Below, one piece after another: positions 36,377 through 48,144 of a DNA stretch of 64,000 bases. Source of the DNA: Rhodamnia argentea (lineage: Eukaryota > Streptophyta > Magnoliopsida > Myrtales > Myrtaceae); assembly GCF_020921035.1 (NCBI RefSeq), contig NC_063152.1, forward strand, positions 30,131,903-30,195,902, in the 5' to 3' direction. A program made the translations under genes and the position numbers. A model generated the notes under the pieces. That model was not told the DNA's origin. It saw nothing but the letters and a program-made list of their open reading frames with translations, and ran no database searches. The first letter of the stretch is position 1, and every line of letters starts with the position of its first letter.

Positions 36377-39300
36377 TCACAACAACCCTCTGCCGACTGT
36401 TTCACCCTCTAAGGCCTTCACCTTGCCCAGCAGCTCCTGCCTCAAACTTGCTTCTGCAGATTCCTCATACTGCCTGCTTGTACGGGTCAGTTCTTCTGCT
36501 TTTGCTGCCTGATTTTGGCATGCTCCGATTTGATCTTCCATCTCTAGCAGCCTGTGGCTCTGAATTTCTTCCGCTCGGAGAGCAAAGTAAGCTCGAAAAA
36601 CTTCTTTCAAATGATCCAAAGCAAATTGGATCTCGAACCCTGCATGTTTGGCCATCATAACCTGGTTCCACCAATCATGGAGCAAGGTCTCCGAGAGCTT
36701 GTTGACCGGTGTGGCGGACATGCTGCGTATTGCCCCGCACAGCAGGTTAAAGATCAGGCTCCTTGATTTTAACTTCAACTTAGAGCCGGTGCTTATATCT
36801 CCGCGCTTCTCGAGCAGCAGCCTTAGAGTAGGGGCCAGGCTCTGGATGACTCTGTATTTGTCAACTTCGACAAGTTCTTCGTCTTCGAAGAATATCGCAG
36901 AGAACTCTAAGTTCTCTATGCTTGGTTCTGTCCGGTCCATGAACTGGGTGAGAGTTTGCTGTGAGTATGGGGAAACATCTGCGGTGCTACCACTACCTTC
37001 CAGTCGCTCCCAAAAAGATGAATGCCCTGTTCCTATCGTTTCCTTCTTTAAAATCTGAATAGTGCCCGGGAGTTTGGTTTGTTCGTCTTGAATGAAAGCT
37101 TCTAGCAAATCCTCTAAGGTCCGTATGTCCTGTTCTCTTGGTCTACCGGATGCATCTTCCTCATTCATGTCCTGGACTTCGTTCATAACTTTACTATAAA
37201 TGCGTTCACTACCAAGAAATCTTAATTCCACTTCTTTTTCTTTTTGCTCACCCTTCAGTAAACGTAGCACCTGAGAATCGAACATAGATTGAGATAACAG
37301 TTTGAAGCAGAATCAGGACGTTACGGCAGCAGCAAAAGTAAACGAAGCACAGACAAAGCATCAAAGAGAAGTCTTGAGGATGAAGCTGAGGTCGCTGTCC
37401 TTCGTATCATCAGCTGGTGTAGCCCAAATAAAGAGTTCTCTCTTATCTGGAAAAGTGATTGAGTAATTATCATGAGCCTCTTCTCTTGATCTATTGCTGT
37501 ACGGACTCAAATTTTCAGATTCTGCAATTCTTTTTCTAGGACTAAGAGAACTAGGTAAGTCTCATAGGTAGAGGCGAACATCGACCATTAGGAAACATTA
37601 CCATTACTGGCAGAAGATAGAGAATAAACCTATGAAACTCAGACAGCTGTTTTATCCCGAATGAGAAAGACAACCTACTGCGTTTTTTCCTACAGCATGT
37701 CCACGTCCTACATTTTGCATTTGCACTGAAATTGCAGTACAAGAACATAGTTCGGAAGGAAAACTTTAGAAGCATCTGATTCTGTGACCCATGCTTCTCT
37801 GCTTTGACATTGCAGCAGAGTACCATTAACTTTTTCAGCAAGTGACACAAATATTGAGGTTATAAAAGGAACTAGACATACCTCAGGTTTCATACATTCA
37901 AAGTGAGCGACGTATGGGCAATTTTCTTGAGAACATTTGTAGACGCACTTGTCTGGATCCCTTCTTTTCTCACAAGCATCACAATAATACTCACCCGAAT
38001 CGTCCTCAACAAACCTGTCCTTCAGTTGTAGAACGTGCCTGTGGTTGTCGGACTTGATCAGACAAGGTAATGGACCACATAGTAAATGGAGACTGTACTT
38101 ACAGATCACACAACGGAAAAGTCCCTGTTTGTTTTCAGTTTCCACTTCCATTTCCTTGCTGGAGCAAGAGAATATAACTCTATGACAGGTCCTACATGGA
38201 TCATCCTCGTGTATATTGTCGAGGAAGTGAAGGTAATGACTGAGATCACCACATTGTATGATGGGCTTGAGATTCATGCAGCCAATGTGGAGGCTGAATG
38301 ATGGCGAGCACATGTTGCAGTCGTAAGTGAAGCCATAACTTATGTCGAGACAGACTGCACATGTAAATCTGATTTTCTTCCGCAGAAACATTTGGTGGTA
38401 ATGACGAGAACGTTTCTGGATACTCCGTGGCAATTCAGCACAAGATTCGTGCACTGTGAATGTCTCACACTTAATGCATCGATAGGTAGGATCAGTGCAA
38501 CGTTTGGAGCATACAGAGCACGAAGGAGCATTAGTATCTTCTTTGATACTACACAGCTGTAGCGGGTGCCCATGGCCAGCAGGAAATTTTTTTGTCAGGG
38601 TACCTTCCTGGATCCTCGAGGGCATTAAAGCGCATTCAACATCCAAGTTGAGATCACAGAGTTTACATTGGTATATAAAAAAACCCCGGCATGCGCTTTG
38701 ACAGGCCGCACACTCTAACTTTCCTTGCCCACCTATTGAGGCGATTCGAGCTTCCAAGGTGATTTCACAGTCACGTTCATGGTCACGCTTACGAAAATCA
38801 TGGAGGAAATGTTCAAGTTTCTGCGGTAATTCAGTGCAGGAAAAATGGAGCCACACACTGCAGCTGTCACAACCGTATATCTTCCCCAAGTCTGAGTCCG
38901 AGTCCGAGCGCGATTGATTGCAAGCTAAACAACGACCTTTGAACTCCTTTTTAGTGAGCTTCAAGGGATGTCCATGACTAAGATGCTGTATATAGTCACC
39001 ATGATTTGGTTTTTCAGCCATCATAGCACATACAACATCCAAATGGAAATTGCATTCCTTGCAAGAGAAGGTGAAGCCATGAAAGTTCGCTTGACACGCG
39101 CCACAGATAAGCTTTGAATCACTGTTCTGGAGGTGGAGCCTGTGGCTTGGATGAAAGAAGTGCGCATATTCTCCAGGCAATTCAGCACAACCCTTGTGGA
39201 GATAAAAGCTGCAACCCTTGCAGCCGCAGGCGTATGTCAGGCCCGTGCATTTTTTATTGCATCCACTGCAAACAACTTTATCCACTTTGCTCTGCATGCT

Positions 39301-41124
39301 TCCTGTCAACTCATGGGGATGCGCGAAACTTTTTATTTTCATTTCTTCAACTTTCTTCGTCATTTCAGAGCTGATCGAAAACATTTCCACACATTTCATG
39401 TCCAGGTTAAAATTACACCGATCACAGCGGTACACGAAGCCCTCAATCTTTTCTCCACAAAAATCACAGTAGTTACATGATGCAACTTGGAGTTTCAGGG
39501 GATGACTCTGGTGATCCTGGTGTTTCTTCTCTAACGGTAACTTGGCGCATGATTCATGGAGGAAATACTTGCAATCCGGGCAGCCATATATCAGGCTTGA
39601 TTCCGATAACGATCGGTCGCAAGCTGAACACTTAGAGTTCGACTCCAATTTAGTGGGCTTCAAAGAATGTCGATGACCGAAATGATGTATTTTTTCAACC
39701 CTCATAGCACAGTCAACATCCAAATGGAACTTGCATTCCCTACACGAGAAGGTGAAGCCACGGCACTTCTTTTCACAGGCATTACAGCTAACCTCCGAAT
39801 CACAGCGCTGGAGGGTGAGCTTGTGGAGCGGATGAAAGAAGTGTTGACACTCTTGCGGCAATTTAGCGCAACCTTTATGTAGAAAAAATCCACAATCATC
39901 GCAAGCGTATATCAGACCACTGCATTGTTTCTCACATGCACTGCAAGCAACATCTTCCTCTTCCTTCTTGATGCTTCTTGTCAACTGGTGGTCATGTCCA
40001 AAAAATTGGATTTTCACCTCTTCATCTTTCTTTGTAGTTCCAGGTTCGATGGAAGGCATCCATGCGCATCCAATGTCCAGGTCAAAATCACATTGATCGC
40101 AGCGATACGTAAATCCCTCGATTGGATTTTCGCAAAAATCGCAGTAGTTGTACGTTGCCACCTGGAGTTTCAACGGATGTTCTGCATGATAGAGGTGTTC
40201 CATCGTTGGAGGTAAATTCGCGCATGACTCATGGAGAAAATATTCACATTCCTCACAGCCATAGATACGACTCGAGCTGCAATAACCACCGCAAGCTGCA
40301 CATATGAGGACGACATCTCTCTCCTCCTCCTCTCCAATGATCAACGGGTGCTCATGGCTAAAATGATCTTTCTCCTGCTCCTGATCTCTCTCCTGCTCCT
40401 GATCTCCAGGTTCGGAGGTAGGAGCCGATTGCAGTGAACATACTATATCCAGGTCGAATTGACAAATCTCACAATGGTACACAAAGCCACGAACCCTTTT
40501 CCCGCAGGAATCACACCATGCTCTTCCATCGTACACACTACTACTAGTGCGCAGCTTCAGACTGTGCGCCTCGTGCAGCCTGTGTTGGAGCTCCATGTTC
40601 AACTCCGCACATGACTTATGGAGGAAGAACTTACACAAGTTGCAAGTGTATGTGTCGCTCAAGCAGCGCCTATCACAACCTTCGCACCGAGCGCTTTCAT
40701 CCTTATCAATCTCCTCCGTCAACACCAAGTCATGGTCATGGCTGAAGTGCTTAACTAGCAATGGGACCCCTCCTACTCTGGGACTGATGAGTTTTAGAGC
40801 ACAGTCAATGTCGAGGTCAAAGTCACACTCCTCACACCGGAATGTGAAACCACGGCATCTATTGTCACAGGCATCACAGTAGACGATTCCGATGTAATAT
40901 GCCGTCGGCCCAAGGATCAAAGTGTGGTCAGTATGCAAGGGATGCTTTTTGATCTCCATCGGCAACTTTGTGCACTCCTCGTGGAGAAAAAATCGGCACT
41001 CGTCGCAGCTATAGTATTGATTCGAGCAGCATTTTGTGCAAGCAAAGCATTTAACTTCTTCTTTATCCTTGATCAAGCATCTTGTCAACAAGTGTGGGTG
41101 GCTGAAATGTCCGATTGACTCCAT
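36377..41124 (-). CDS. Large DC1 zinc-finger protein with C-terminal helical domain (DC1 gene A)
   Basis: Two coding exons, 41124-37882 (1081 codons) and 37270-36377, join in phase to 1378 aa. Exon 1 is an almost continuous row of about 18 Cys/His-rich DC1 modules. Two flavours alternate: one of the form HxHxL-CxxC-YxCxxCxFFLHxxCAxLP, one of the form HxLxLxxxxxCxxC-GFxFxCxxCxFDLDxxCA. Each holds the HxxL-Cx2C-Cx2C-H-C ligands for two zinc ions. DC1 proteins are plant-specific, and some bind lipids or DNA and act in stress or defence. After the last module (ending FECMKPE) exon 2 adds an acidic linker, a domain at about residues 1225-1313 (LAPTLRLLL ... GDISTGSKL ... LLCGAIRSM ... WWNQVM ... 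GFEIQFALDHLKEVF) and a charged coiled coil to the end. The same C-terminal part occurs in DC1 gene B. A non-coding leader exon may end at 41873, with an acceptor near 41140. No signal peptide or membrane segment is seen. Confidence 0.88.
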
Positions 41125-41872
41125 CGATTCGTGCTCAAATTAACATTGGTGTAAGCTCCCAGTCAGTGCATTTAATTATCTGTAAAAGAACTTCTGAACC
41201 AAGAACAACGCGGGCCGTTGTCGGTTTCGGACCCTCATAGTTCCTCTCTTACCCCTCCAGCATTAAGCATGTGAGGCACTCCCGGCACATCTGCGGCGCA
41301 CCAAATAGTGATTCCATCACCATGAACAATGCACTCAGAAAGAAACTATGCTTGTCCATGAAAACAATCAATCAAACCAGATACTGCTTGAGATTCACAA
41401 CTTCCTATGCCAAATAAAAAGATGTTCTGTGACCTGATCGCGCAGATTCTGCTAAAAGGACACCCATAAAGATGAAACTTCAAACCCAAAAAGGAAAAAA
41501 AAAAAAAATTTCAGTTCCACATCTTCTTTTGCAGGACACTATTATTCTCATGAAGAGAGTTCGCAACTGCAGATTCATAAAGTAGAGTCTAATCTCATTC
41601 AAAAAGAGCAAAGTTATGTAAAACCCCAAGTTCACAGGTCATAGCACCCCACCGCCTTCACTCAACCTCCCCTTTTTTTTCTAATTCTAACACAATCCCA
41701 ACTTGCTGGGTTCTTTTGGATTTTTCTTGGTGTTTTTGAATTTTCAGTACACCAGAAATGGGCTGAGATGGCACAGGCTAAACAAATCAAACTCTTGGAA
41801 TTCTTCAACACAGAAATGATTTTTCAAGTGTAAAAACTAGCGATCCAAATGAAGACTATGAACTTCTTACCT

Positions 41873-41990
41873 GTCAACGAAGCCTCAAGCTCCGAGATGC
41901 TCCCGCCTCTCGCTCTTTCGCTCGCTCGCTGATAATTGGTTCATGCCTGCAAAAGAAAACGGCCTGCCGCCCGCTTCCCGACTTTTCGAC
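41873..41990 (-). other. Possible 5' leader exon of DC1 gene A
   Basis: On the minus strand a CT/GA-rich stretch ends at a good donor (cgttgacag|gtaagaag), 0.75 kb before the ATG. An acceptor (aatttgag) lies just before the start codon. The left border is a guess. Confidence 0.4.
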
Positions 41991-42139
41991 GACAAGTCTA
42001 GACCAGTAACGTTAACGGACACTGTACCCGCTCATTTCAAACGGGTGTCAGCGACGGGACTGCGATTCCAGGCCTGTCAATCCACGCAGTAGATCGGTCG
42101 AAGTAAGAGTATGCAACGCTAGCATCAACAACACAGTGC

Positions 42140-42290
42140 ACCAACAGGCATCACATTTTGCTTATTTCCAGCAAACGTCTATCAAATCACCGCGTGCCTT
42201 TCACCTTTTGCCTCCTCCTTTGTCTTCTTTTCGCAAATTATTATTGTGCCCACCATGGAGATTGAACAGCTCCTTGCATCGATCGGGAGA
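42140..42290. repeat. Diverged direct repeat (partner at 44440-44620)
   Basis: Both copies share 'tttgcttatttccagcaaac', 'ccttttcac-tttttgcct', 'ctttgtctt' and 'gtagcc/gtgccc-accatggag'. Possibly the upstream part of a duplicated gene or an old element; no coding sense is seen. Confidence 0.6.
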
Positions 42291-42756
42291 AATTATTTGG
42301 GTACATCAGACTTGCCATATTAGCAACAAGACATCCCATTCAATGATCGACACTTGTACCAAGGCCCACATTTCAGATTTTTCTAAAACCCATTTCCCAC
42401 TCACCTTCTCTCTTCCATAATCACACCCACGGCCCCACCTTCTCTCTCTCTCTCTCCCCAAATTTCTGCCATTGACGGACGGAGCTCGACCGATCGGAAA
42501 AAAGCCGGGGAGATATTTCATCGGAAATTTCTATTCGGAGAAAACAAAATGCCCCTCAAAATCTCGAGCAAACCGATTGGCAACCATTAAGCTGAAATCG
42601 TAAAATTTGATTTACTTTTACAAGCAGCATTTCACTAAGAAATCAATAGCAAAATAATTACCTCAAATTGCAATAAGTGGAATTATGGGATAATTTCTTA
42701 AAAAAAAGTTATGGGATAATTCTAAAAAAAAGTTTTAAACCTGCCATAAACTTTTT

Positions 42757-43730
42757 TTTTTGTCACCAAAGTTCTAAACCTAATTGAGTTCATCAGGCTA
42801 ATTTTGACCGAAAATTGATGATATAAACGTTAGCCATCCACATGTCGTCCTATAAGGCACTATTGAAGCTCACTTGAAACTTCTATAATTTTTTTTATTG
42901 ATTTTTTCCACCGGCTATCCTACATGGGACTTGTCCTCGCCAGTGACCGACGAAGGCTCTTAGGCCCGACGGTCTCCTGTTGGCTTCATCAATAAAAAAA
43001 AAAGGAGAAAAAATTAAAAAATTGAAAAAAAATTTAAACAAATCAACTCAGCACCGATATTATTATGTAGGACTGTCATCCATATTATCAATTTCTAGTC
43101 AAAATTAATCGGATGAACTCAATTAACAAAGGTTAATATCACGAAAAATCCCAAACCGATACATATGCGACAAATTTATCTCAAACTATTTTTTAACCAC
43201 GAAAAATCTTAAACTTGTATACTTATGACAACTTTACCCCAAATTATTTTTTTTACAATAAAAAACCTTAAACTGGTACACGGTGATAAATTTACCCCAA
43301 ACTATTTTTTTACCACGAAAAATTCCAAACCGATACATCTGTGATAAATTTACCCTTCGTTAAGTTGGGTTAATACCACGAAAAATTTTAAATTGATACA
43401 TATGCGACAAATAGAAGGTGAAAATCCTAAAGTGGTACACCCATGAACTGCCACGTGCCATCTAACTTAACAATTTGACGGTTAAATTTAATGAAAACTA
43501 ATAGAAAGTAAATTTGTCATTGGTGTACTAGTTTGGGGGTAAATTTGTCATAAGTGTACCAGTTTGAAATTTTTGGTGGTTAAAAAAATAATTTAGGGTA
43601 AATTTGTCATTGGTGTACCGGTTTAGGATTTTTCGTGGTATTAACCCATTAACAAAATGCAAAAAGGTTTAGAACGACTGAATTGACACCATTACAATAG
43701 GTTCAAAATTTTTTTAGTAATTTTCTATAA
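42757..43730. repeat. Long inverted-repeat element with nested P2 element
   Basis: Left arm 'aagttctaaacctaattgag' and 'ggctaattttgaccgaaaat' are mirrored by right-arm 'gtcaaaattaatcggatgaa' and, after the insertion at 43131-43647, by 'ggtttagaacgactgaattg'. The core near 42900-42980 is GC-richer. Confidence 0.65.
43131..43647. repeat. Inverted-repeat element, family P2, with 9-bp target duplication
   Basis: The left end GGTTAATATCACGAAAAATC mirrors the right end GATTTTTCGTGGTATTAACC. ATTAACAAA occurs immediately on both sides (43122-43130 and 43648-43656) and interrupts the surrounding foldback element. The interior consists of repeated 'aaaccggtacacctgtgata' type phrases in both senses. 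A 9-bp duplication is typical of Mutator-type transposition. Confidence 0.8.
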
Positions 43731-44089
43731 TTATTTATACCCAGCAATCACCCTCGATAATGCTAGTTTTGTTGTAAGTAGTCATAAATTGATGATTGGT
43801 AACCGTCCTTTAAAATTTGCCTCAAGATCCCACAAGATATATCTCCTCAATCTTATATGGCTTGACCGAGGCCGACGTGAACAAATTTTCATCGATATTT
43901 TACTATTTCAATAATTTTGTTTTGTTTTCTTTACCTTTTTCAATTATTTTTTTCTCCCTTTTTTTCCTTTTATTTTGGTGGCGAGGGACACGCGGCAGGC
44001 AAGGCCTTGTTGGCCCTCGCCCAGCAGCTGTCGAGGTCGCTAGCCAAAACGAAAGAGAAAAAATTGAAAATAAAGGGATAAGTACACCG

Positions 44090-44372
44090 TGAGTGCCATA
44101 ACTTATGTACCGGTTTTACTTGAGTGCCATAATTTTTAAAACGTTCACTTGAGTACTATAACTTTCACAAATCGTTCACTTAAGTACCGTAACTTTCGAA
44201 AATCGTTCATTTAAATGCTACGTCAACTTTTTTGGCATCCACATTAGCTTTTTTGACGTGCCGCGTGAGCTTTTCCGGAGTCCACGTCGGCGATGGCACT
44301 CAAGTGAATAATTTTTGAAAATTATGACCCTCAAGTAAACGTCATACAAAAGTTATGACATTCATAGTGTAC
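44090..44372. repeat. Palindromic repeat, 'gccataactt-acttgagt' family
   Basis: Left 'gtgccataacttatgtac' and 'cacttgagtactataac' are mirrored by 'gacattcatagtgtac' and 'ggcactcaagtgaataa'. Just right of it the phrase 'gtgtacttatcctggaaata' is duplicated in tandem (about 44362-44425). Confidence 0.55.
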
Positions 44373-44689
44373 TTATCCTGGAAATAAAAGCACGCACGTG
44401 TACTTATCCTGGAAATAAAAGCACAGTGCAAATAGATCGGTGGAAACCACATTTTTGCTTATTTCCAGCAAACGTTTATCAAATTATCTTCCCCTGAGCA
44501 GCAGAAAGTCCACAAATCCCCACGCCCTTTTCACTTTTTGCCTTCCTCTTTGTCTTTATTTCGTAATCATTATGGTAGCCACCATGGAGCGGGGACACCT
44601 CATTGCATTGGTCCAGTTTGAAACGAACAAGGGAATCTTGTCCCGTGCGTGAACGGAAGGGCCGTAAGTTTTGGTAAAGTTAATATGAC

Positions 44690-45010
44690 GGAAATTTCAA
44701 ACAGGTAGTTTTGTGACAAAATTATTTCAAATTAATTTTTTTGACCATAACAAATTTCAAACTGCTAAACTTCTAATAAATTTATTCGAAACTAATTATT
44801 TGACCATCAGAAATCCCAAACTAGTGTACATGTGATAAATTTATCATCCGTTAGTATTCGTTAAATTGAGCTAATACCACGAAAAACTTTAAATTAGTCC
44901 ACATGTGACAAACAGAGGAAAAAAACTCTAAACCGGCATACCCGTTATCCGTCGCGTGTCATCTAACTCGGCAATTTGACGATATAATTTGATGGACTTT
45001 TCTAGTACTT
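44690..45010. repeat. Partial P2-family element
   Basis: Carries 'cgaaaaactttaaattagtc' and 'gtgtcatctaactcggcaat', matching the interior and arm of the P2 copies at 43.1 and 53.0 kb. The right arm is missing. Confidence 0.55.
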
Positions 45011-45846
45011 TTCCTTAAGGTTGTGCAAAAGGAACTAGAAACCACCAAAAATCGAATCGGACACAAAACCGTTGGGTCCCAAGGGAACCGATCCGATTTC
45101 CAATTCCAATAAATTGGAATTGGTTAGTACTAGTGCGGTTCTCTATTCCATGTGTGGAACCGCCCACCCGCCCAACCGTAACTCTTTTATATATATAATT
45201 TTTAAGAAAAATTCAAACCCTAAATCCCTAATTTCGCTTACCAGCCATCTCGTCTCAACTCTCTCAAGAAACTCACTCAGTCTTTCCATCTCTCGACTCT
45301 TAATTCCCGTCAACTCATGGCCGTACCTCGGGTCGTTCCGCACAGACACGACTCATGGCATCACCTCCATCTCTTGCTCTCAATCGCCTTCATTTGTAGT
45401 AAGTTGGAAACCCTAATTGCTGCCATTAACCTCTTTTTAGTTTCTTCAATCTACTCACTGTTTGAACTATTGAGAAGAAAGTAAAGTATTTTTTGCACTT
45501 TAATTTGAATTTTTTTTTTACAAACAACGGGGCAATTGAAGAACAATGTGTTCCTTTTTTGTTGAAAAAAAAAAAAGAAATTTGATGGGGTCGGTTCATG
45601 GCTTGCTGAAAAACAAGCCATTGATCGCATGAAGCTTGGTAGGACCAGCTCCATTAGACCCACCCAAGGATCAGACTAGTACGGGTGGTTCTCGATTTCA
45701 ATTTTTCGGAACCAGCCCTTAGTGGGTGATTCTTGGTTCTAGGGTGAGAAGCGCCTACTCCGGAACTTCTCACCCTAAAATTGATGACCCCAACTTTTCT
45801 CGATAAACCCGCATAGATGCATTCTCTAAATATAAGTTGAAAGCTA
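45011..45846. other. Intergenic repeat-like DNA, no gene recognised
   Basis: Two blocks of 'aaccgatccgatttccaatt' and 'gtgcggttctctattcc' type (45030-45170) and inverted 'gggtggttctcgatttcaat' (45680-45760) look like ends of an old repeat. Nothing coding is supported. Confidence 0.45.
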
Positions 45847-46360
45847 TGTTAGGCCGGCAAATTTCAGCTATGAAATCAGCCCATGCACCGCCTAGCAAAC
45901 CGAGAACAAGTTAAGCTAGCCTTCTCGCTCATGTTGCCCCGTAAAACAATACGACGTATAGGTTTCTCGTATCGGATCATACCACGCCTAGCTTATCTCG
46001 GACATCTTGTGCATCGAGCAAGACGAGTGGAACACTTTAGGCACAACAACCGGGTTTCGCCTTACCATGGTCTCATTAGGAGAGCGGTATGACCCGTTTG
46101 TACAAAGGAGACCAACCCTAGCTTTAGGGCTCTCTAGAAATGTAATCATTCTACCCTAGAACTTTTAGCATAAACCGTCTTGACACCACTCCCATGGACC
46201 AGTTGCTTCTTCCGTTGTACGTCACTCCCTCATCATGATGACACCATCAAGCTTCGCTCACCGGGGTACATGAGAGTGGGTGGAGATAGGGCACGGGGTT
46301 TCCGGTCCGTCGCATCGTGCATGCACATGGATGGGGGCACGAAACATCCAGTCCGTGTTA
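45847..46360 (-). repeat. TRIM LTR1
   Basis: 514 bp and the most diverged copy: the plus-strand left end is TGTTAGGCCGGCAAATTT, against TGTCACGACCGGCAGATTT in LTR2. Its outer flank has no primer site, so it is the downstream end of the array. Confidence 0.8.
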
Positions 46361-46988
46361 TTCTCCTCCCCTTAATTCACAACGTTCTCGTTGCGGGCTG
46401 CTCTACGACTTCCCCGCACTACTGCACCATCAAAGCCGATGGGGGATCTTACATGGGTGGTGGGCGCTCGTCCAACGGACCAACTCCTTTCCATCGGTAG
46501 CTTCTTTTAAATTAACAGGTGTTCGGGCTCCTTCGATCACTTGCGTTCTTGATAATTGTGGTAGCGAGGCCAATTGTGCCTACGGGCAGCACCCTCTTTC
46601 GCCTACTAAGCACTTCTTACATCCATCGGACCAATGTAAGTTTCTCCTCTTATTGAAAACGTGGTAGCAGACCTATCTTGAGATTTGTTGCCTTGATCCA
46701 GGAACGTTATTCCATTTTAGTGAGGAATCGGTTTCTTGCCGTGCCCACATTGGCATCCCAAAAGCTGGTCAAGAGCCTCATTGTTCGAGCATGGCTGCCC
46801 GGTGATTCACTCTCTGCCCTTATAGGACTGGGTGGATCAACAAGACTGTGCCTCCATTATTATCCCGATAGCTGGTCAAGACCACTCCTCGTCGGGAATG
46901 GTCGCCCCGCTGATTCACTCTCCGCCCTCGCAAGACTTGGTGGACGACGGGTTTTCTTCCGACTCAGTCACTTACTAGAGGGATTCTT

Positions 46989-47000
46989 GCTCTGATACCA
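46989..47000 (-). other. TRIM primer binding site 1
   Basis: The minus strand reads TGGTATCAGAGC, perfect for initiator tRNA-Met, three bases from the end of LTR2. Confidence 0.85.
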
Positions 47001-47003
47001 AAT

Positions 47004-47503
47004 TGTCACGACCGGCAGATTTGAGCTCGGAATCCGCTCGTGCGGCGCCTAGCGGGCCGAGAACATGCTAGGCCAGCCATTTTGCTCATGTTGCCCCTTA
47101 GAACAGATCGACGAATGGCTTCCTCGTATTGGATTTTACCATGCCCAGCTTAGCTCGAGCGTTCTATGCATCGAGCAAGACATGTAGAACACTTTAGGCA
47201 CAAGAAATGGTTTCGCCTTGCCATGGCTTTATCGGGAGAGTCACATGACCAGTTGGTACACAGGAGGCTAACTCCACCTTCAGAGCTCCCTAGAAATGTA
47301 ATCCTTCTATCCTAGAACTTCTAACAAAAATCGCCCTAATGCTGCTCCCATAGACCGGTTGCTTCTTCTCGGGTATATCGCTCACTCACCATGACGACAC
47401 CATCAAACTTCGCTGACTAGGGTACATGAGAGTAGGAGGAGTTTGCGGTCTTGTACTTCGTATATACACACGGATGGGGATACAGAACATATGGTTTGTG
47501 TCA
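47004..47503 (-). repeat. TRIM LTR2
   Basis: 500 bp, with TG...CA ends on the minus strand. A polypurine tract (plus strand ttctccccca, 47504-47513) lies directly upstream of it in element sense. Confidence 0.85.
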
Positions 47504-48129
47504 TTCTCCCCCACTCAATTCGCAACATCCCTGTTGCGGGTTGTTTTGTTGCTTCCGTATGCTATTGCACCATCAACGCCGCTGTGGGGTCCTACATGGA
47601 TGGGGGCCGCTCGCCCAATAGAAGAATTCCTCTCCGTCAGTAGCTTCTTTTGGATCAACAGTTGTTCGGGGTCTTTCAATCACTTGCATTCTTGACAAGT
47701 GTGGCACTAGGGCCAACTGTGCCAGCTAGCAACACCTTCTTTCGTCTAATAAGCACTTCTCACATCTAGCCAACCAATGGAGGTTTCTCCTCTTGTTGAA
47801 AACGTGGTAGCAGACCATCTTGACATTTACCGCCTTGATCCAGGAATGTTATCCCATTTCAATAAGGAATCGATTTCTTGCCTTGCCCCAATCGGCATCC
47901 TAGAAGCTGGTCGAGAGTCGCGCATTACTCGAGCATGGCTGCCTCGGCACTCTCCGCTCTCATGGAACCAGGTGGACCAACGGCCTTGTGTCCCCATTGT
48001 CATCTTGTTAGCTAGTCAAAAGCCACTCCTTGTTGGGCATGGTCGCCCCGGCAATTCGCTCTCCACCCTCGCAACACCGGGTGGATGATAGGTTTTCTTC
48101 CAACTTACTCACTTACCGAAGGGATTCTT

Positions 48130-48141
48130 GCTCTAATACCA
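48130..48141 (-). other. TRIM primer binding site 2
   Basis: The minus strand reads TGGTATTAGAGC, one mismatch to the initiator tRNA-Met primer site, three bases from LTR3. Confidence 0.8.
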
Positions 48142-48144
48142 AAT

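Noticed and set aside
46180-48088. Several 66-116 codon plus-strand frames
   Set aside because: They lie antisense in the TRIM array and differ between units, so they are not conserved coding regions.
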